Below, piece by piece: positions 7,414 to 16,263 of a stretch of 64,000 nucleotides of DNA (positions are counted from its first letter, which is position 1; every line of letters starts with the position of its first letter). Location of the stretch: the NCBI GenBank assembly GCA_963775295.1, contig CAVZIK010000006.1, forward strand, positions 1,054,001 to 1,118,000, given 5' to 3'. A program made the translations under genes and the position numbers. Origin of the DNA: JAMDEO01 sp963775295. Its GTDB lineage: Bacteria; Actinomycetota; Thermoleophilia; RBG-16-64-13. Under the pieces are notes generated by a model. That model made no database searches. It was given only the letters and a program-made list of their open reading frames with translations, and was not told the DNA's origin.

Positions 7414-9021
7414 CTAGGCGGTTTTCGAGGGAGTGTAATACCCTTTGTAGTGGCCGCGATAGTATCCACGGCGTTTCCTGCCGACGCCATTCGCCACCAA
7501 GCCGAGCGCGCGGCTCCCGCTTCGGACAAGCATCGTTCTGACTTCCCGAGCCTCGTCGACCGTGGTGCTCTTCACACGACAAGCAATGATGATTCCATCC
7601 ACCGCCTTCGCCAGAACCAGGGCGTCAGAGACGAGCAACAACGGCGGCGTGTCGATTACCACGTATTCCGCGTGGGCAGCGGCGCTGGCGATCAACTCCT
7701 GCATACGGGGCGAGCTGAGAAGCTCCGCGGGGTTCGGCGGCAGGGGCCCGGAAGTCATGCAAAGCAGATTCTTCTGCAGTGGTCCTTGCTTTGATGACTC
7801 CTCGCCGTTCAAGCCCTTGTGGAGAACAAAATCGGAGACCTCAACAACCTGCAGGGCTTCGTTGAAGCTGGCGGCTCCGGTGAGCACGCTCGATACGCCG
7901 ACCCGGGTATCGAGGCGGAGGTATTCGTGGAGCATCGGCCGACGGAGGTCGGCCTCCAGAAGAATCACTCGCGCTCCGGAAAGGGCGAGGCTGAGACTGA
8001 GGTTGACCGCCGTGACGGTTTTTCCCTCCTGAGGCAGACCGCTGGTAACGATGAGGGTCTGCGTCCCTTTGTCAAGCTGGAAGAACCTGAGGTTTGACCT
8101 CAACGTGCGAAACGCTTCAATGAAGGGAGACTGCGGGTCGGGGAATCCGACCATGCTCTTGGATCGACGAGTTCCGCGACGGATCCAACGCCTGCCTACC
8201 GTTGGGACGCTTGCAAGCACCGGCAGACTGTATTCCCGTTCGAGAGTCTCTTCGTCCTTCATCCGACGGTCAAGGTAGTCAAACAGGAAGGCGAGCAAGA
8301 GGCCGAGTATGAGCCCACCTATCAAGGCGAAGAGCGAATTGCGGATTGGGCGGGGCGAGACCGTCGAGGAAGGCGTAGTCGCTTCCTGGACCAACTCGAA
8401 GCCTCCCGTTTGCATGGATTCGAGAATCCCAAGCTCTTCATGCTTCTGCGTAAGAGTCGTGCCCCGCTCGGAAGCGAGTTCTTGGGTTGTCATCTGGGAG
8501 AGTTCCGCAACAACTCTTTGGTCTGCGGCCGCAATGATTGCTTGGTTTGCCTGCTGACGGTACTTAATGAAATTGCGGCCAAAAGAATTGGCCACCGCAG
8601 CAGCTTCCTTGGGGTCCGGGCTCTGGGCTGAGATGAGGAGGAGGTCGGTGCTGCCGACGCCGCGAACATCCACCATCCCCAGCAATGACCCAGCAGTTCG
8701 GCGAGAATGCAGATCATCCTTGACCATTTGCGCGACGACGTTGAGCTTGACCAGGTTCGCTCCGGTCTGGAGCTGACGCTGAGCATCCTGGAACTCGAAA
8801 ACGCTCGTGCCAAACAGCGTTTGATCAAGGGCGGCACTCTGTCGCAATGCCTTGGCTGTCGCCTGGTACAGAGGAGTCTCCTGCCATGAGTAGCCAAACG
8901 CTAGACCGACGGCAAGAAGGACAACGACAACAACGACCCATTTTCGCTCGCGCACTACTCGGAAATAGTCTCCGGACTGACTGCCTATGATGTTGTCGAG
9001 TTGAGGCTCGGTAGCATTCAT
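7414..9021 (-). CDS. Polysaccharide co-polymerase / bacterial tyrosine kinase (Wzz-Wzc/CpsD type)
   Basis: 535 aa inner-membrane protein that controls polysaccharide chain length and export by cycles of tyrosine phosphorylation. The N-terminus holds a Wzz domain between two membrane segments: one near residues 28-45 (WVVVVVVLLAVGLAFGYSW) and one near residues 250-275, preceded by the Pro-rich TPSSTVSPRPIRN. The cytoplasmic kinase has Walker A GLPQEGKT (about 328-335), an A' motif LLEADLRRP (about 355) and Walker B YVVIDTPP (about 455). A tyrosine cluster, RGYYRGHYKGYY, ends the protein and is the expected autophosphorylation site. The A' motif has Glu-Ala-Asp where Asp-Ala-Asp is common. A longer frame begins at 9225, but the ATG at 9021 begins at the usual family position and lies beside a promoter-like sequence. 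Confidence 0.92.
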   Translation of the reverse strand: MNATEPQLDNIIGSQSGDYFRVVRERKWVVVVVVLLAVGLAFGYSWQETPLYQATAKALRQSAALDQTLFGTSVFEFQDAQRQLQTGANLVKLNVVAQMVKDDLHSRRTAGSLLGMVDVRGVGSTDLLLISAQSPDPKEAAAVANSFGRNFIKYRQQANQAIIAAADQRVVAELSQMTTQELASERGTTLTQKHEELGILESMQTGGFELVQEATTPSSTVSPRPIRNSLFALIGGLILGLLLAFLFDYLDRRMKDEETLEREYSLPVLASVPTVGRRWIRRGTRRSKSMVGFPDPQSPFIEAFRTLRSNLRFFQLDKGTQTLIVTSGLPQEGKTVTAVNLSLSLALSGARVILLEADLRRPMLHEYLRLDTRVGVSSVLTGAASFNEALQVVEVSDFVLHKGLNGEESSKQGPLQKNLLCMTSGPLPPNPAELLSSPRMQELIASAAAHAEYVVIDTPPLLLVSDALVLAKAVDGIIIACRVKSTTVDEAREVRTMLVRSGSRALGLVANGVGRKRRGYYRGHYKGYYTPSKTA

Positions 9022-9031
9022 GTGAAACCTA

Positions 9032-9060
9032 ATTCTAGTCGTTGAGGTGTTCGCCTGCAA
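9032..9060 (-). promoter_or_regulatory. Putative sigma-70-type promoter of the tyrosine-kinase gene
   Basis: On the minus strand TTGCAG (9060-9055), a 17-base spacer and TAGAAT (9037-9032) lie directly before the ATG at 9021. Transcription would begin only a few bases before the start codon, giving a very short or absent leader. The -10 element is good and the -35 element weak. Confidence 0.4.
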
Positions 9061-9233
9061 AGGCAGTGCGCTCCTGCCAAGATCCAATGGGCCAATGTAC
9101 CCTTTCCTTCGAGAAGTAATCGGCATTTCCCCCTTGTGCTTGAGTTGTTGGTCCTTGAACGCCCGCTGGCGAAGATAAGTTGCGTGGGGTAGGCTGGAGG
9201 CGAACATACGAGCAGGCGGGGGCACCTAGGCTT

Positions 9234-10193
9234 ATGGGATCCAGGGGTAGAGTTCTGATTACGGGCGCGGCTGGTTTCATTGGCAGCCATCTCACGGAGA
9301 GGATGCTCTCTGACGGGTGGTTAGTCACCGCGGTTGATAACTTCGATCCTTTCTATGACCCGGCACTCAAGCGAGCCAACATCCGGGGGTGCCTGGATGA
9401 TCCGCACTTATCTTTTCGCGTTCTCGACATTCGCTCGCCAGAGCGACTGGCTGAAGGTCTGCCGGGTTCCTTTGATCTGATCGTCCACCTTGCGGCCAAA
9501 GCTGGAGTGCGCCCCTCCATCGCTGACCCGGGCGCCTACTCGGCTGTGAACATCAACGGCACTCAGAACCTACTTGAGTTCGCCCGCGCGCGTGCTATAC
9601 CGCATTTCGTGTTTGCATCGTCTTCCAGCGTTTACGGAATCAACCCCTCGGTCCCATGGACCGAGGAAGACCATGTGCTGCTCCCCATCAGTCCTTACGC
9701 GGGGACCAAGGTCGCCGGAGAGTTGTTGGGCCATGTATACAGTCATCTTTATGGGATTCGCTTCGTCGCCTTGCGCTTTTTCACAGTCTACGGGCCCCGG
9801 CAGCGGCCGGATCTGGCGATTCATCACTTTGCCCGACTGCTTCTAGAAGGGCAGATCTTGCCGCTCTTCGGCGACGGCCTGACTCGTCGCGACTACACAT
9901 ACGTGGACGATATCGTTGAAGGGATCATCCGGACTGTCTCCTACGATTCGACCGCCTACGAGATCATCAATCTTGGCAACGACCGAACCGTGTCACTTAT
10001 CGAGTTGGTGCAATTGCTAGAAGAGGCGACCGGGATTCCTGCGAGGGTGGAGCACCTGGCCGAGCAGCCCGGGGACGTTCCGGTGACTTGGGCGAACATT
10101 TCAAAGGCCCGCAGACTTCTGAGCTACGAGCCTGGGGTCCCGATCGAGGACGGGATCAGAAGGTTTGTACGCTGGCTGAAAGCCAGGAGCTAG
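9234..10193 (+). CDS. NAD-dependent sugar epimerase, UDP-glucuronate 4-epimerase-like (extended SDR)
   Basis: 319 aa cytoplasmic enzyme. The Rossmann motif is VLITGAAGFIGSHL. The segment DNFDPFYDPALKRANI, the serine-rich FASSSSVYG, the catalytic Tyr-Lys in SPYAGTK, and FFTVYGPRQRPDLAIHHFAR followed by FGDGLTRRDYTYVDDI are characteristic of UDP-glucuronate epimerases. The probable reaction is UDP-GlcA to UDP-GalA. A UDP-glucose dehydrogenase at 61363-62658 could supply UDP-GlcA. A longer frame begins at 9180, but the ATG at 9234 starts just before the Rossmann fold. UDP-galactose epimerase activity cannot be excluded. It converges on the capA-like gene and shares its stop codon region. Confidence 0.85.
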   Translation: MGSRGRVLITGAAGFIGSHLTERMLSDGWLVTAVDNFDPFYDPALKRANIRGCLDDPHLSFRVLDIRSPERLAEGLPGSFDLIVHLAAKAGVRPSIADPGAYSAVNINGTQNLLEFARARAIPHFVFASSSSVYGINPSVPWTEEDHVLLPISPYAGTKVAGELLGHVYSHLYGIRFVALRFFTVYGPRQRPDLAIHHFARLLLEGQILPLFGDGLTRRDYTYVDDIVEGIIRTVSYDSTAYEIINLGNDRTVSLIELVQLLEEATGIPARVEHLAEQPGDVPVTWANISKARRLLSYEPGVPIEDGIRRFVRWLKARS

Positions 10194-11350
10194 CGGGGGT
10201 TGGTCTTTTCGTCAAGCAGATCGCGAAGCATCTGCTCGCAGGCCTCCGCATGAGACTCGCACGAGAATAGGTTGCGAAGGCCTGCGATCCTCGGCGGTGT
10301 CAACCGAACCGGCACCGTTGGCAGCCAATCCTTGTCGAGCAGCCAAGACTCCGGTTTGGTGAGGCACAGCAGCGAGGCAAGAAGGAAAGACCTGCGGCGA
10401 CGACAGAAGGCTGCCCAGTGTTCTTGCAGCTTTGCCGGTTCGGCGATGACGGAACCAAGGCTGACGATATTGGAGAGAAACGACGAGCGCTCGGTCCCCG
10501 ACATCAGGACAATAGCAGGCTTTGTAGGGTCTTGGTGGTAGGGGATCAGCTGCATTTCACATGTCCGGTGATGATCGATCTCGAGGCTCACGAGGTACCC
10601 TGTCATCCATCCCTCGGGCGCACCGTCGACAGGAGAGAACAGGAGATTGCCAGTCCCATAGACGATCGGGCACCCCTGGTACGTTTCGGTGCCGCCGGCA
10701 ACGTGGCTGTGATGACAGACCACGGCATCAGCTCCTGCGTCCACGAAGAATCGGCATGCCTTCTGCATCCTGGGGCTGGGTAGTGGATACTGTTCCGCGC
10801 CCCCGTGATAGAGGACGAGGACGTAGTCGCTTGCCGCGCGAGCGGCGGCTATTTGCCGGGCATTGTCCACCAGGTCGAATGGCCAGGCCCCCGGCTGGCT
10901 TCCAGTCGTTGTGGAAAACTCGTTTTCTGCGAAAGCCAGCAGGCTGAGTGTTAGGGCTCCGATGGTTCTAACGAGAGGTTGTGTCGCCGAGAAGTGATCG
11001 ACACCAGCGCCCACTGAATCAAGTCCGGCCCGGTTGCAAGCCTGGATGGTCTGATACAAGCCAGTGGATCCCGCGTCGAGGATGTGGTTGTTTGCCAGAC
11101 AGGCGGTGGTGAACCCGGCCATCCGAATACCCGTGGCTGCCGATTCAGGTCCCCACAGACTTGGGCCGGATTTCAAAACCGGGGAAACATTGTTGGCCAG
11201 CGGACACTCGACGTTGACTACTGCTAAGTCCGCGGCACGAATGACAGGAGCCATCGCTCCCCATACGCCGGCGGTATCCAGTTCAGAGAGGGCCATCCCG
11301 ACTCGACCGGATGCACAAAGATCTCCAGCGACTACCACTCTTGCACACAT
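10190..11350 (-). CDS. CapA-family protein (poly-gamma-glutamate/capsule CapA-like metallophosphatase fold)
   Basis: 386 aa. The CapA pattern is clear: VVVAGDLCASGRV at the N-terminus, DLAVVNVECPL, the CLANNHILDAGSTGL metal motif, YHGGAEQYPLPSP, and GADAVVCHHSHVAGGTETYQG followed by VYGTGNLLFSP. CapA relatives have a calcineurin-like phosphoesterase fold and occur in capsule and poly-glutamate export. Most are secreted, but no signal peptide is visible here, so this one may act in the cytoplasm or be exported by another route. No capB/capC homologue is in the window, which argues against poly-glutamate synthesis as such. Its stop codon shares the CTAG palindrome with the convergent epimerase gene. 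Confidence 0.87.
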   Translation of the reverse strand: MCARVVVAGDLCASGRVGMALSELDTAGVWGAMAPVIRAADLAVVNVECPLANNVSPVLKSGPSLWGPESAATGIRMAGFTTACLANNHILDAGSTGLYQTIQACNRAGLDSVGAGVDHFSATQPLVRTIGALTLSLLAFAENEFSTTTGSQPGAWPFDLVDNARQIAAARAASDYVLVLYHGGAEQYPLPSPRMQKACRFFVDAGADAVVCHHSHVAGGTETYQGCPIVYGTGNLLFSPVDGAPEGWMTGYLVSLEIDHHRTCEMQLIPYHQDPTKPAIVLMSGTERSSFLSNIVSLGSVIAEPAKLQEHWAAFCRRRRSFLLASLLCLTKPESWLLDKDWLPTVPVRLTPPRIAGLRNLFSCESHAEACEQMLRDLLDEKTNPR

Positions 11351-11542
11351 AGTGACCCCGGCCTCCGTAGCTCAAGGACCCATCATCATCGCGAGATTGG
11401 GCCCAAGACTACAGGATTTCCTGGAAGGCGCAGGAACTCCTCCTTAGGCCGCGCCAGATCTTGAGAGTAAGCCATGGAGGAATACGAGACATAGGACGAT
11501 AGAATAGTCAGGCCCACCATTGACTTCGGAGGTGTATAGATC

Positions 11543-12923
11543 TTGAGCTGGGCGAAGAAGCAACTCTGGACGCTGCGGCTTAGGGCTTCAGGTCCCGTGC
11601 TTAGCGATCTCGAACGTCTTCATCATTGGCAGTCCATGCGCGCAGATGATTTGCGCGGACTCGAGGAGGAGCGCCTGAGGGCTCTGTTACGGTTTGCGCA
11701 TGGACGCGTGCCCTACTACCGAAGGATGCTTGAAGCCGAGGGGGTCGTCTCCGAGGACCACGCGGTCGAGTTGCCTCGGTTTTGGAAGCTGCCGCTCCTA
11801 GACAAAACCACTCTCCGACACGAGTTCGAGGAACTCAAGGCGACGGATCTCAGAGAGAGGGACTGGTATCTGAACTCATCCGGCGGCTCTACGGGTGAAC
11901 CCGCCCGTTTTATTCAGGACGGGGAGTTTCATGCATGGGTGGTCGCGATCAAACTGCTCTTTGACGAGTGGACGGGTTGCCGCATAGGAGACCGTAAGGT
12001 AGTGCTTTGGGGATCGTCGCGCGATGTTGACGGTTCAAAGCATCCGCTGCGCACTCGGGTTGGGCGCTGGCTGGCAAATGAGCGATGGCTTCCGGCATAC
12101 GGTCTTTCCGACGGGGACATGCTGCGACACGCACGGGCGATTGACGTGATTCACCCCGCCCAACTATTGGCCTATGTTGAGAGTGCCTACGAATTGTCGT
12201 TGGTTCTCGACAAGTCAGGCACGATTATCCGTCCCCCTGGCGCGGTGATGACTTCGGCGGGTACTCTGTACCCCGCTATGCGTTCCCAGATCGCAGAGCA
12301 GTTGAAAGCACCCATCTTCGACCGTTACGGCTCAAGAGAAGTAGGTGACGTGGCCTGCGAATGCGATCATCATGAGGGGCTGCACGTATGCTCGCCGGTC
12401 AACTACGTCGAGGTACTTAGGGCAGACGGCTCTCCCGCCTCACCAGGGGAGGAAGGTGAGATAGTCGTTACCAACTTGGTCAACTTTGCGATGCCCCTGA
12501 TCCGCTATCGCATCGGAGACTCGGGAGCATGGGCTACGAGGCCGTGCTCTTGCGGGAGACAGTGGCCTCTGTTGGCTAAGGTGACGGGTCGGATGTGCGA
12601 CACGCTTTTTACTATGGAGGGCAATCGCATTGGCGGTGAATACTTCGTTCATGAATTGCGAGTATATGACTGGCTCAAACGTTTCCAGCTGATACAAGAA
12701 ACTGTCGATGAGCTGCAGCTGTTTCTACAACCAATGGCTGTCGGTGTTGCACCGAACGAGGGAAAGTTGGAAGAGATCCGGACAATCATCCGGAGGGGAA
12801 TGGGAGAAAAGCTGCCGAGTAAGCATACATGTTGTCGACGAGATAGCGCCGTTGCCCTCGGGCAAGCATGCGTGCGTGGTGTCGAGAATCGCAAGTCTGG
12901 ACAACGTTAGGGACATTGTGTGA
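11543..12923 (+). CDS. CapK/PaaK-type adenylate-forming enzyme, with an apparent +1 frameshift near the 3' end
   Basis: About 460 aa if restored. It resembles phenylacetate-CoA ligase/coenzyme F390 synthetase relatives found in capsule loci. LNSSGGSTGEPARFIQDGEF is the nucleotide-binding loop region, followed by VMTSAGTLYPAMR, YGSREVGDVACEC, GEIVVTNLVNFAMPLIRYRIGD and a Cys pair (CSCGRQW). TTG at 11543 is the start, with GGAGGTG upstream. The original frame ends at 12910 with a non-homologous tail after MGEKL. The next frame reads RVSIHVVDEIAPLPSGK, the expected family C-terminus, and stops at 12923. That stop overlaps the GTG of the next gene (GTGA). One extra base near 12806-12816 explains this. 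The substrate is unknown; an acyl or aminoacyl donor for sugar decoration is inferred. Confidence 0.85.
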
Positions 12924-14125
12924 CTCCGGATCGTCCGAGCTTGAGTGTCGCTTCTGTGCCCCAAATCCATGTGACTTTCTTCACGCCTTCGATGACATGG
13001 GGAGGAGCTGAGAAGATGTTCGTCAGGCTAGCCACTGGGCTGGTCCGCTGCGGCTTGTCAGTCGATCTGGTACTTCCGGATGCCACCGGCCCAAACCTCG
13101 AGAAGCTGTCTTCAGAGGTTAACGTGGTCGACCTGGAGTGTCCGCGGCTACGGGACAGCCTTCTACCCCTTGCTAGGTACTTGAACTCTCGGAAGCCGAA
13201 CGCGATGGTGTCCACCCTGGACCACGCCAATCTCATAGCCGTCTGGGCCAAGTTGTCGGCCCGAAGCGATACGCGGCTGATTCTGAGAGAAGCCAACACC
13301 ACGAGCGTGTCGGCGTCAGGTTCTGGGGACGTCCGTGATCGAGTGGTGCCTGTCTTGGCGCGACTATTCTACCGCTATGCGGACGCAGTGGTGGCCGTAT
13401 CTCGCGGGGTGGCAGTAGATCTCGTAGAAAAGGTCGGGGTGCCCGAGGACAGAGTTCGAGTAATCTACAATCCCACCTTCGATGCGGAGATAGACTTGTT
13501 GAAAGATGAGCCGTTAGATGACGAATGGTTCCATACGGATGGGCCACCTGTGCTCATTTCTGCGGGCAGGCTTTGCCGGCAGAAGCGTTACGACGTTCTT
13601 CTGAGGGCGCTTTCGCTGGTCCTAGAGAAACGGCCGGTCCGGTTGATGATTCTCGGTGAAGGTGAAGAGCGGTCGGACCTGGAATCGCTCTCGAGGGAGC
13701 TGGGCATCAGCGCCTCGCTGCGCCTGCCTGGGTCTGTGGCCAACCCGTATGCATATATGTCACGGTCGGATCTTTACGTGGTTTCGTCCGCCTGGGAGGG
13801 ATTTCCGAACACCATCGTGGAGGCGATGGCGTGCGGTTTGCCGGTAGTGTCCACCGATTGTCCAAGCGGTCCTAGGGAGATCCTCGATGTGGCAAGACTC
13901 GGCAAGAGCGAACACGGAACGCTGGTTCCCGTTGATGACCACAGAGCCTTATCCGATGCCGTTGTCGAGGCGCTGGAAAGCGCACACGATCGTGCCGCAC
14001 TACGCGCGCGAGCCGCGCACTTTTCGACCGAACGCGCGGTTCGCGCATACTACGACCTGATCGCCGCGCTCAATAGGGGTCGAACGGGACACAAGACAGC
14101 GCCAGCGGGGGTCGAAGGTTCATGA
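12920..14125 (+). CDS. Glycosyltransferase family 4 (GT-B fold)
   Basis: 401 aa cytoplasmic or membrane-associated retaining glycosyltransferase. FTPSMTWGGAEKMFVRLATG is the N-terminal nucleotide-domain loop. The C-terminal half has ISAGRLCRQKRYDVLLRA, LMILGEGEERSDLE, VANPYAYMSRSDLYVVSSAWEGFPNTIVEAMACGLPVVSTD (given here across the motif) and CPSGPREIL. This arrangement, with SGPREIL after the EGFPN motif, is common in O-antigen and capsule GT4 enzymes. The GTG start overlaps the restored stop of the preceding adenylating enzyme, and its own stop overlaps the next ATG, so translation is probably coupled. Donor and acceptor cannot be deduced. Confidence 0.92.
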   Translation: MTPDRPSLSVASVPQIHVTFFTPSMTWGGAEKMFVRLATGLVRCGLSVDLVLPDATGPNLEKLSSEVNVVDLECPRLRDSLLPLARYLNSRKPNAMVSTLDHANLIAVWAKLSARSDTRLILREANTTSVSASGSGDVRDRVVPVLARLFYRYADAVVAVSRGVAVDLVEKVGVPEDRVRVIYNPTFDAEIDLLKDEPLDDEWFHTDGPPVLISAGRLCRQKRYDVLLRALSLVLEKRPVRLMILGEGEERSDLESLSRELGISASLRLPGSVANPYAYMSRSDLYVVSSAWEGFPNTIVEAMACGLPVVSTDCPSGPREILDVARLGKSEHGTLVPVDDHRALSDAVVEALESAHDRAALRARAAHFSTERAVRAYYDLIAALNRGRTGHKTAPAGVEGS

Positions 14126-15387
14126 GGTTCCTGGGGGACAGGTCGGAGCCTCACTTACCTCGGGCGAAAGCGAAAGTTACGCCTACTATCGTCATGCTGT
14201 TCCTCTATGTGATAGCGGTGGTGATTTTTAGCTTCAATCCAACTACTTATTACGTCGCGACGGCGGTCGGGGTAGGCCTTGCTATCACGTTCTTTCTAGA
14301 GGTCGCGACTCGGCGGTTAACGATCGTCATTCCGTCGCCTCTGATTTGTTTCGCGGCCTATGTTTGCTTCACGGCGTTTGCGCTTATCTGGCTGCCAGGC
14401 TCGACGGCAATGCTGCTGACCTTGATACAGCTTCTAGTACTTTCAATAATAATCGTTAGCGGCAGTATACTTGGCAATGGGCTTACAGCTATAGAATTTG
14501 GTTTCTATGTATCTATTGTGTACAGTTTCATATACTCAATCGTATCTAACGAGGTTCCTATAGACGGTAGGTTTGCTTCAACTCTTGTCAATGCAAACAC
14601 CTATGCTTTCGTATTGATGATCGGCGCTTTTTTCGCCTTCCGCAGGATCTTCCTCATGAGGGACAGTCGAAGCGCTTCGAAGTGGAGCTACGTTCTTATA
14701 TCTCTCTTTGTGGCCCTTTGCGTATACGGCGTTTTTGTCCGCTCAGTTTCCCGGAAAGGAATCCTCCTGACCATGGTCGGGGGGTGTGCGCTCCTGGTCT
14801 ATGTGGTGATTCGGCAACCAGCACGACGGAGGCTGCTGGTGTCGGTGCTCGTATTGCTTCTCCTGGGAGGAGCGTGCTACGGGCTTTACCAGATTCCTGA
14901 GTTCTCGAGAGTCAGCGCGCTTTCCAATCTCTTTAGCACCGGGGATGTCAGTGCCGCGGGAGTGGCGCGTCGGGCGTCTCTTCTCAGAGATGCAACGGAC
15001 CTGTGGATTCAGCGCCCGATCTTCGGGTGGGGGCTTGACATGTTCCGGACGGTTTCGGGATACGGGACCTATTCTCACGACAACTATGTGGAGATCCTTG
15101 CCAATCAAGGTCTGGTCGGCCTTGTGTTGTTTCTCAGTATGTACGTCTTTTCGCTGGTCGAGATACTAAGATCCGCTGTCCGGAGTCCGCGGGACTCGCC
15201 TACTTCCACGGCACTCTTCTGGGCCATGGTAATTCTTGGTGTGCTGGTCGCATGGGACGTGGGCGCTGTGAGCTACTACAGCAAACTGAACTGGATCGTC
15301 CTAAGCGTGGTTGTCGCCATTGCGCTGCGTGCAAGAGTCGCGCGAGCACGCTCGCGCGCCGAGGTCTTGGCTGGCGAAGCCGGTTGA
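14122..15387 (+). CDS. O-antigen ligase/polymerase-like membrane protein (Wzy/WaaL superfamily)
   Basis: 421 aa with about ten predicted membrane segments separated by short loops. The large periplasmic loop near residues 270-320 contains the superfamily signature region: RRASLLRDATDLWIQRPIFG then GLDMFRTVSGYGTYSHDNYV, with conserved Arg and the (S/T)HDNY motif. Members polymerise undecaprenyl-linked repeat units or ligate polysaccharide in the outer leaflet. The ATG overlaps the stop of the GT4 gene by four bases. Base composition is somewhat more AT-rich than in neighbouring genes between 14400 and 14620, which is common for wzy genes. Two further family members lie at 52987 and 58650. Confidence 0.88.
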   Translation: MRFLGDRSEPHLPRAKAKVTPTIVMLFLYVIAVVIFSFNPTTYYVATAVGVGLAITFFLEVATRRLTIVIPSPLICFAAYVCFTAFALIWLPGSTAMLLTLIQLLVLSIIIVSGSILGNGLTAIEFGFYVSIVYSFIYSIVSNEVPIDGRFASTLVNANTYAFVLMIGAFFAFRRIFLMRDSRSASKWSYVLISLFVALCVYGVFVRSVSRKGILLTMVGGCALLVYVVIRQPARRRLLVSVLVLLLLGGACYGLYQIPEFSRVSALSNLFSTGDVSAAGVARRASLLRDATDLWIQRPIFGWGLDMFRTVSGYGTYSHDNYVEILANQGLVGLVLFLSMYVFSLVEILRSAVRSPRDSPTSTALFWAMVILGVLVAWDVGAVSYYSKLNWIVLSVVVAIALRARVARARSRAEVLAGEAG

Positions 15388-15389
15388 CG

Positions 15390-16250
15390 ATGGGATCAAG
15401 TGACTTGAACTTCCCATATCGATGGATGGCTCGGGCGCCCGGAATAAGTGGCGCCATGGATCTGTTCCGTCGGTCTATCGTCCGTGACGGTCGCTTCGCC
15501 CTTCTGCTTCACGGGGTGTCGTCGGCAAAGCTTTCGGACTTCCGCCCAGAAGCGCAGCCACGATTGACTGCCACCGACCTGTCGCATCTGGTCGACTGGT
15601 TGAGGCAGAGGTTCCACCTCCTCACTCCCGACGAATATCTTGCGGCCCGACGTCCTGGAGTGCTGCTGACGTTCGACGACGGGTTTGCGAACAACTTCAA
15701 TAACGCTCTGCCAGTGTTGGAGTCCTTCGGCGCCCCCGGACTGTTCTTCATTACGACCCAGCACGTCATTGATCCGCGCAACTGGCTTGATTTCGTTCAT
15801 TCACAAGTTGAAATTTCCTGGGGAACGGCCAACGCCGTGCCGGATGCAATCGCCAGGGATTGGTACGACGGCGCGAGCGTCGAACAAATCCGGCAGTGCT
15901 CGTCGCATCCCTTGGTAACGGTTGGCTCTCATGGTGTCAGTCATGCCATCTTGACCGAGTGCTCCCACGCAAGAGCGTTCCAAGAACTAAGCGAATCCAA
16001 GCGTTTTCTGGAGACGATCTGTGGCACGAGTATCAAGCACTTCGCGTACCCGAAGGGCGCATACAATGAGGGCATCGCGCGACAGGCGCGGGAGGTCGGT
16101 TACACCGCGGCGTTTGCTATCGACCCCATCGGGAAAGCTCGCGGCCTGTTCGAACTCCCACGAGTCGGAGTTTACGACGTTGACAGGCTATATCTGGCAA
16201 TGAAGCTGAGCGGACTCCACAGACGGCCCTTACGCACAGTGAGGCCGTAG
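15390..16250 (+). CDS. Polysaccharide deacetylase (NodB homology domain)
   Basis: 286 aa. The NodB metal-binding motifs are LLTFDDGFANNFNNALPVL (catalytic Asp and metal Asp), SHGVSHAILTEC (metal His-x3-His) and HFAYPKGAYNEG. These match carbohydrate esterase family 4, which removes N- or O-acetyl groups from polysaccharides. No signal peptide is evident at the chosen ATG (15390), which follows the wzy-like stop by two bases; a longer frame from 15252 overlaps that gene and is not favoured. A cytoplasmic or membrane-side role on lipid-linked intermediates is possible. It closes the 11543-16250 operon and converges on the next gene with a 13-base gap. Confidence 0.88.
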   Translation: MGSSDLNFPYRWMARAPGISGAMDLFRRSIVRDGRFALLLHGVSSAKLSDFRPEAQPRLTATDLSHLVDWLRQRFHLLTPDEYLAARRPGVLLTFDDGFANNFNNALPVLESFGAPGLFFITTQHVIDPRNWLDFVHSQVEISWGTANAVPDAIARDWYDGASVEQIRQCSSHPLVTVGSHGVSHAILTECSHARAFQELSESKRFLETICGTSIKHFAYPKGAYNEGIARQAREVGYTAAFAIDPIGKARGLFELPRVGVYDVDRLYLAMKLSGLHRRPLRTVRP

Positions 16251-16263
16251 ACAGGGCCCCGGG

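Noticed and set aside
10190..11350. Poly-gamma-glutamate synthesis system based on the CapA-like gene
   Set aside because: No capB or capC homologue is present, and CapA-fold proteins are common outside poly-glutamate loci.
16223..16248. Possible terminator ACGGCC/GGCCGT at the 16250/16264 convergent junction
   Set aside because: The stem has only six base pairs, with a 14-base loop and no T-run, and lies inside the deacetylase coding end. It is too weak to list.
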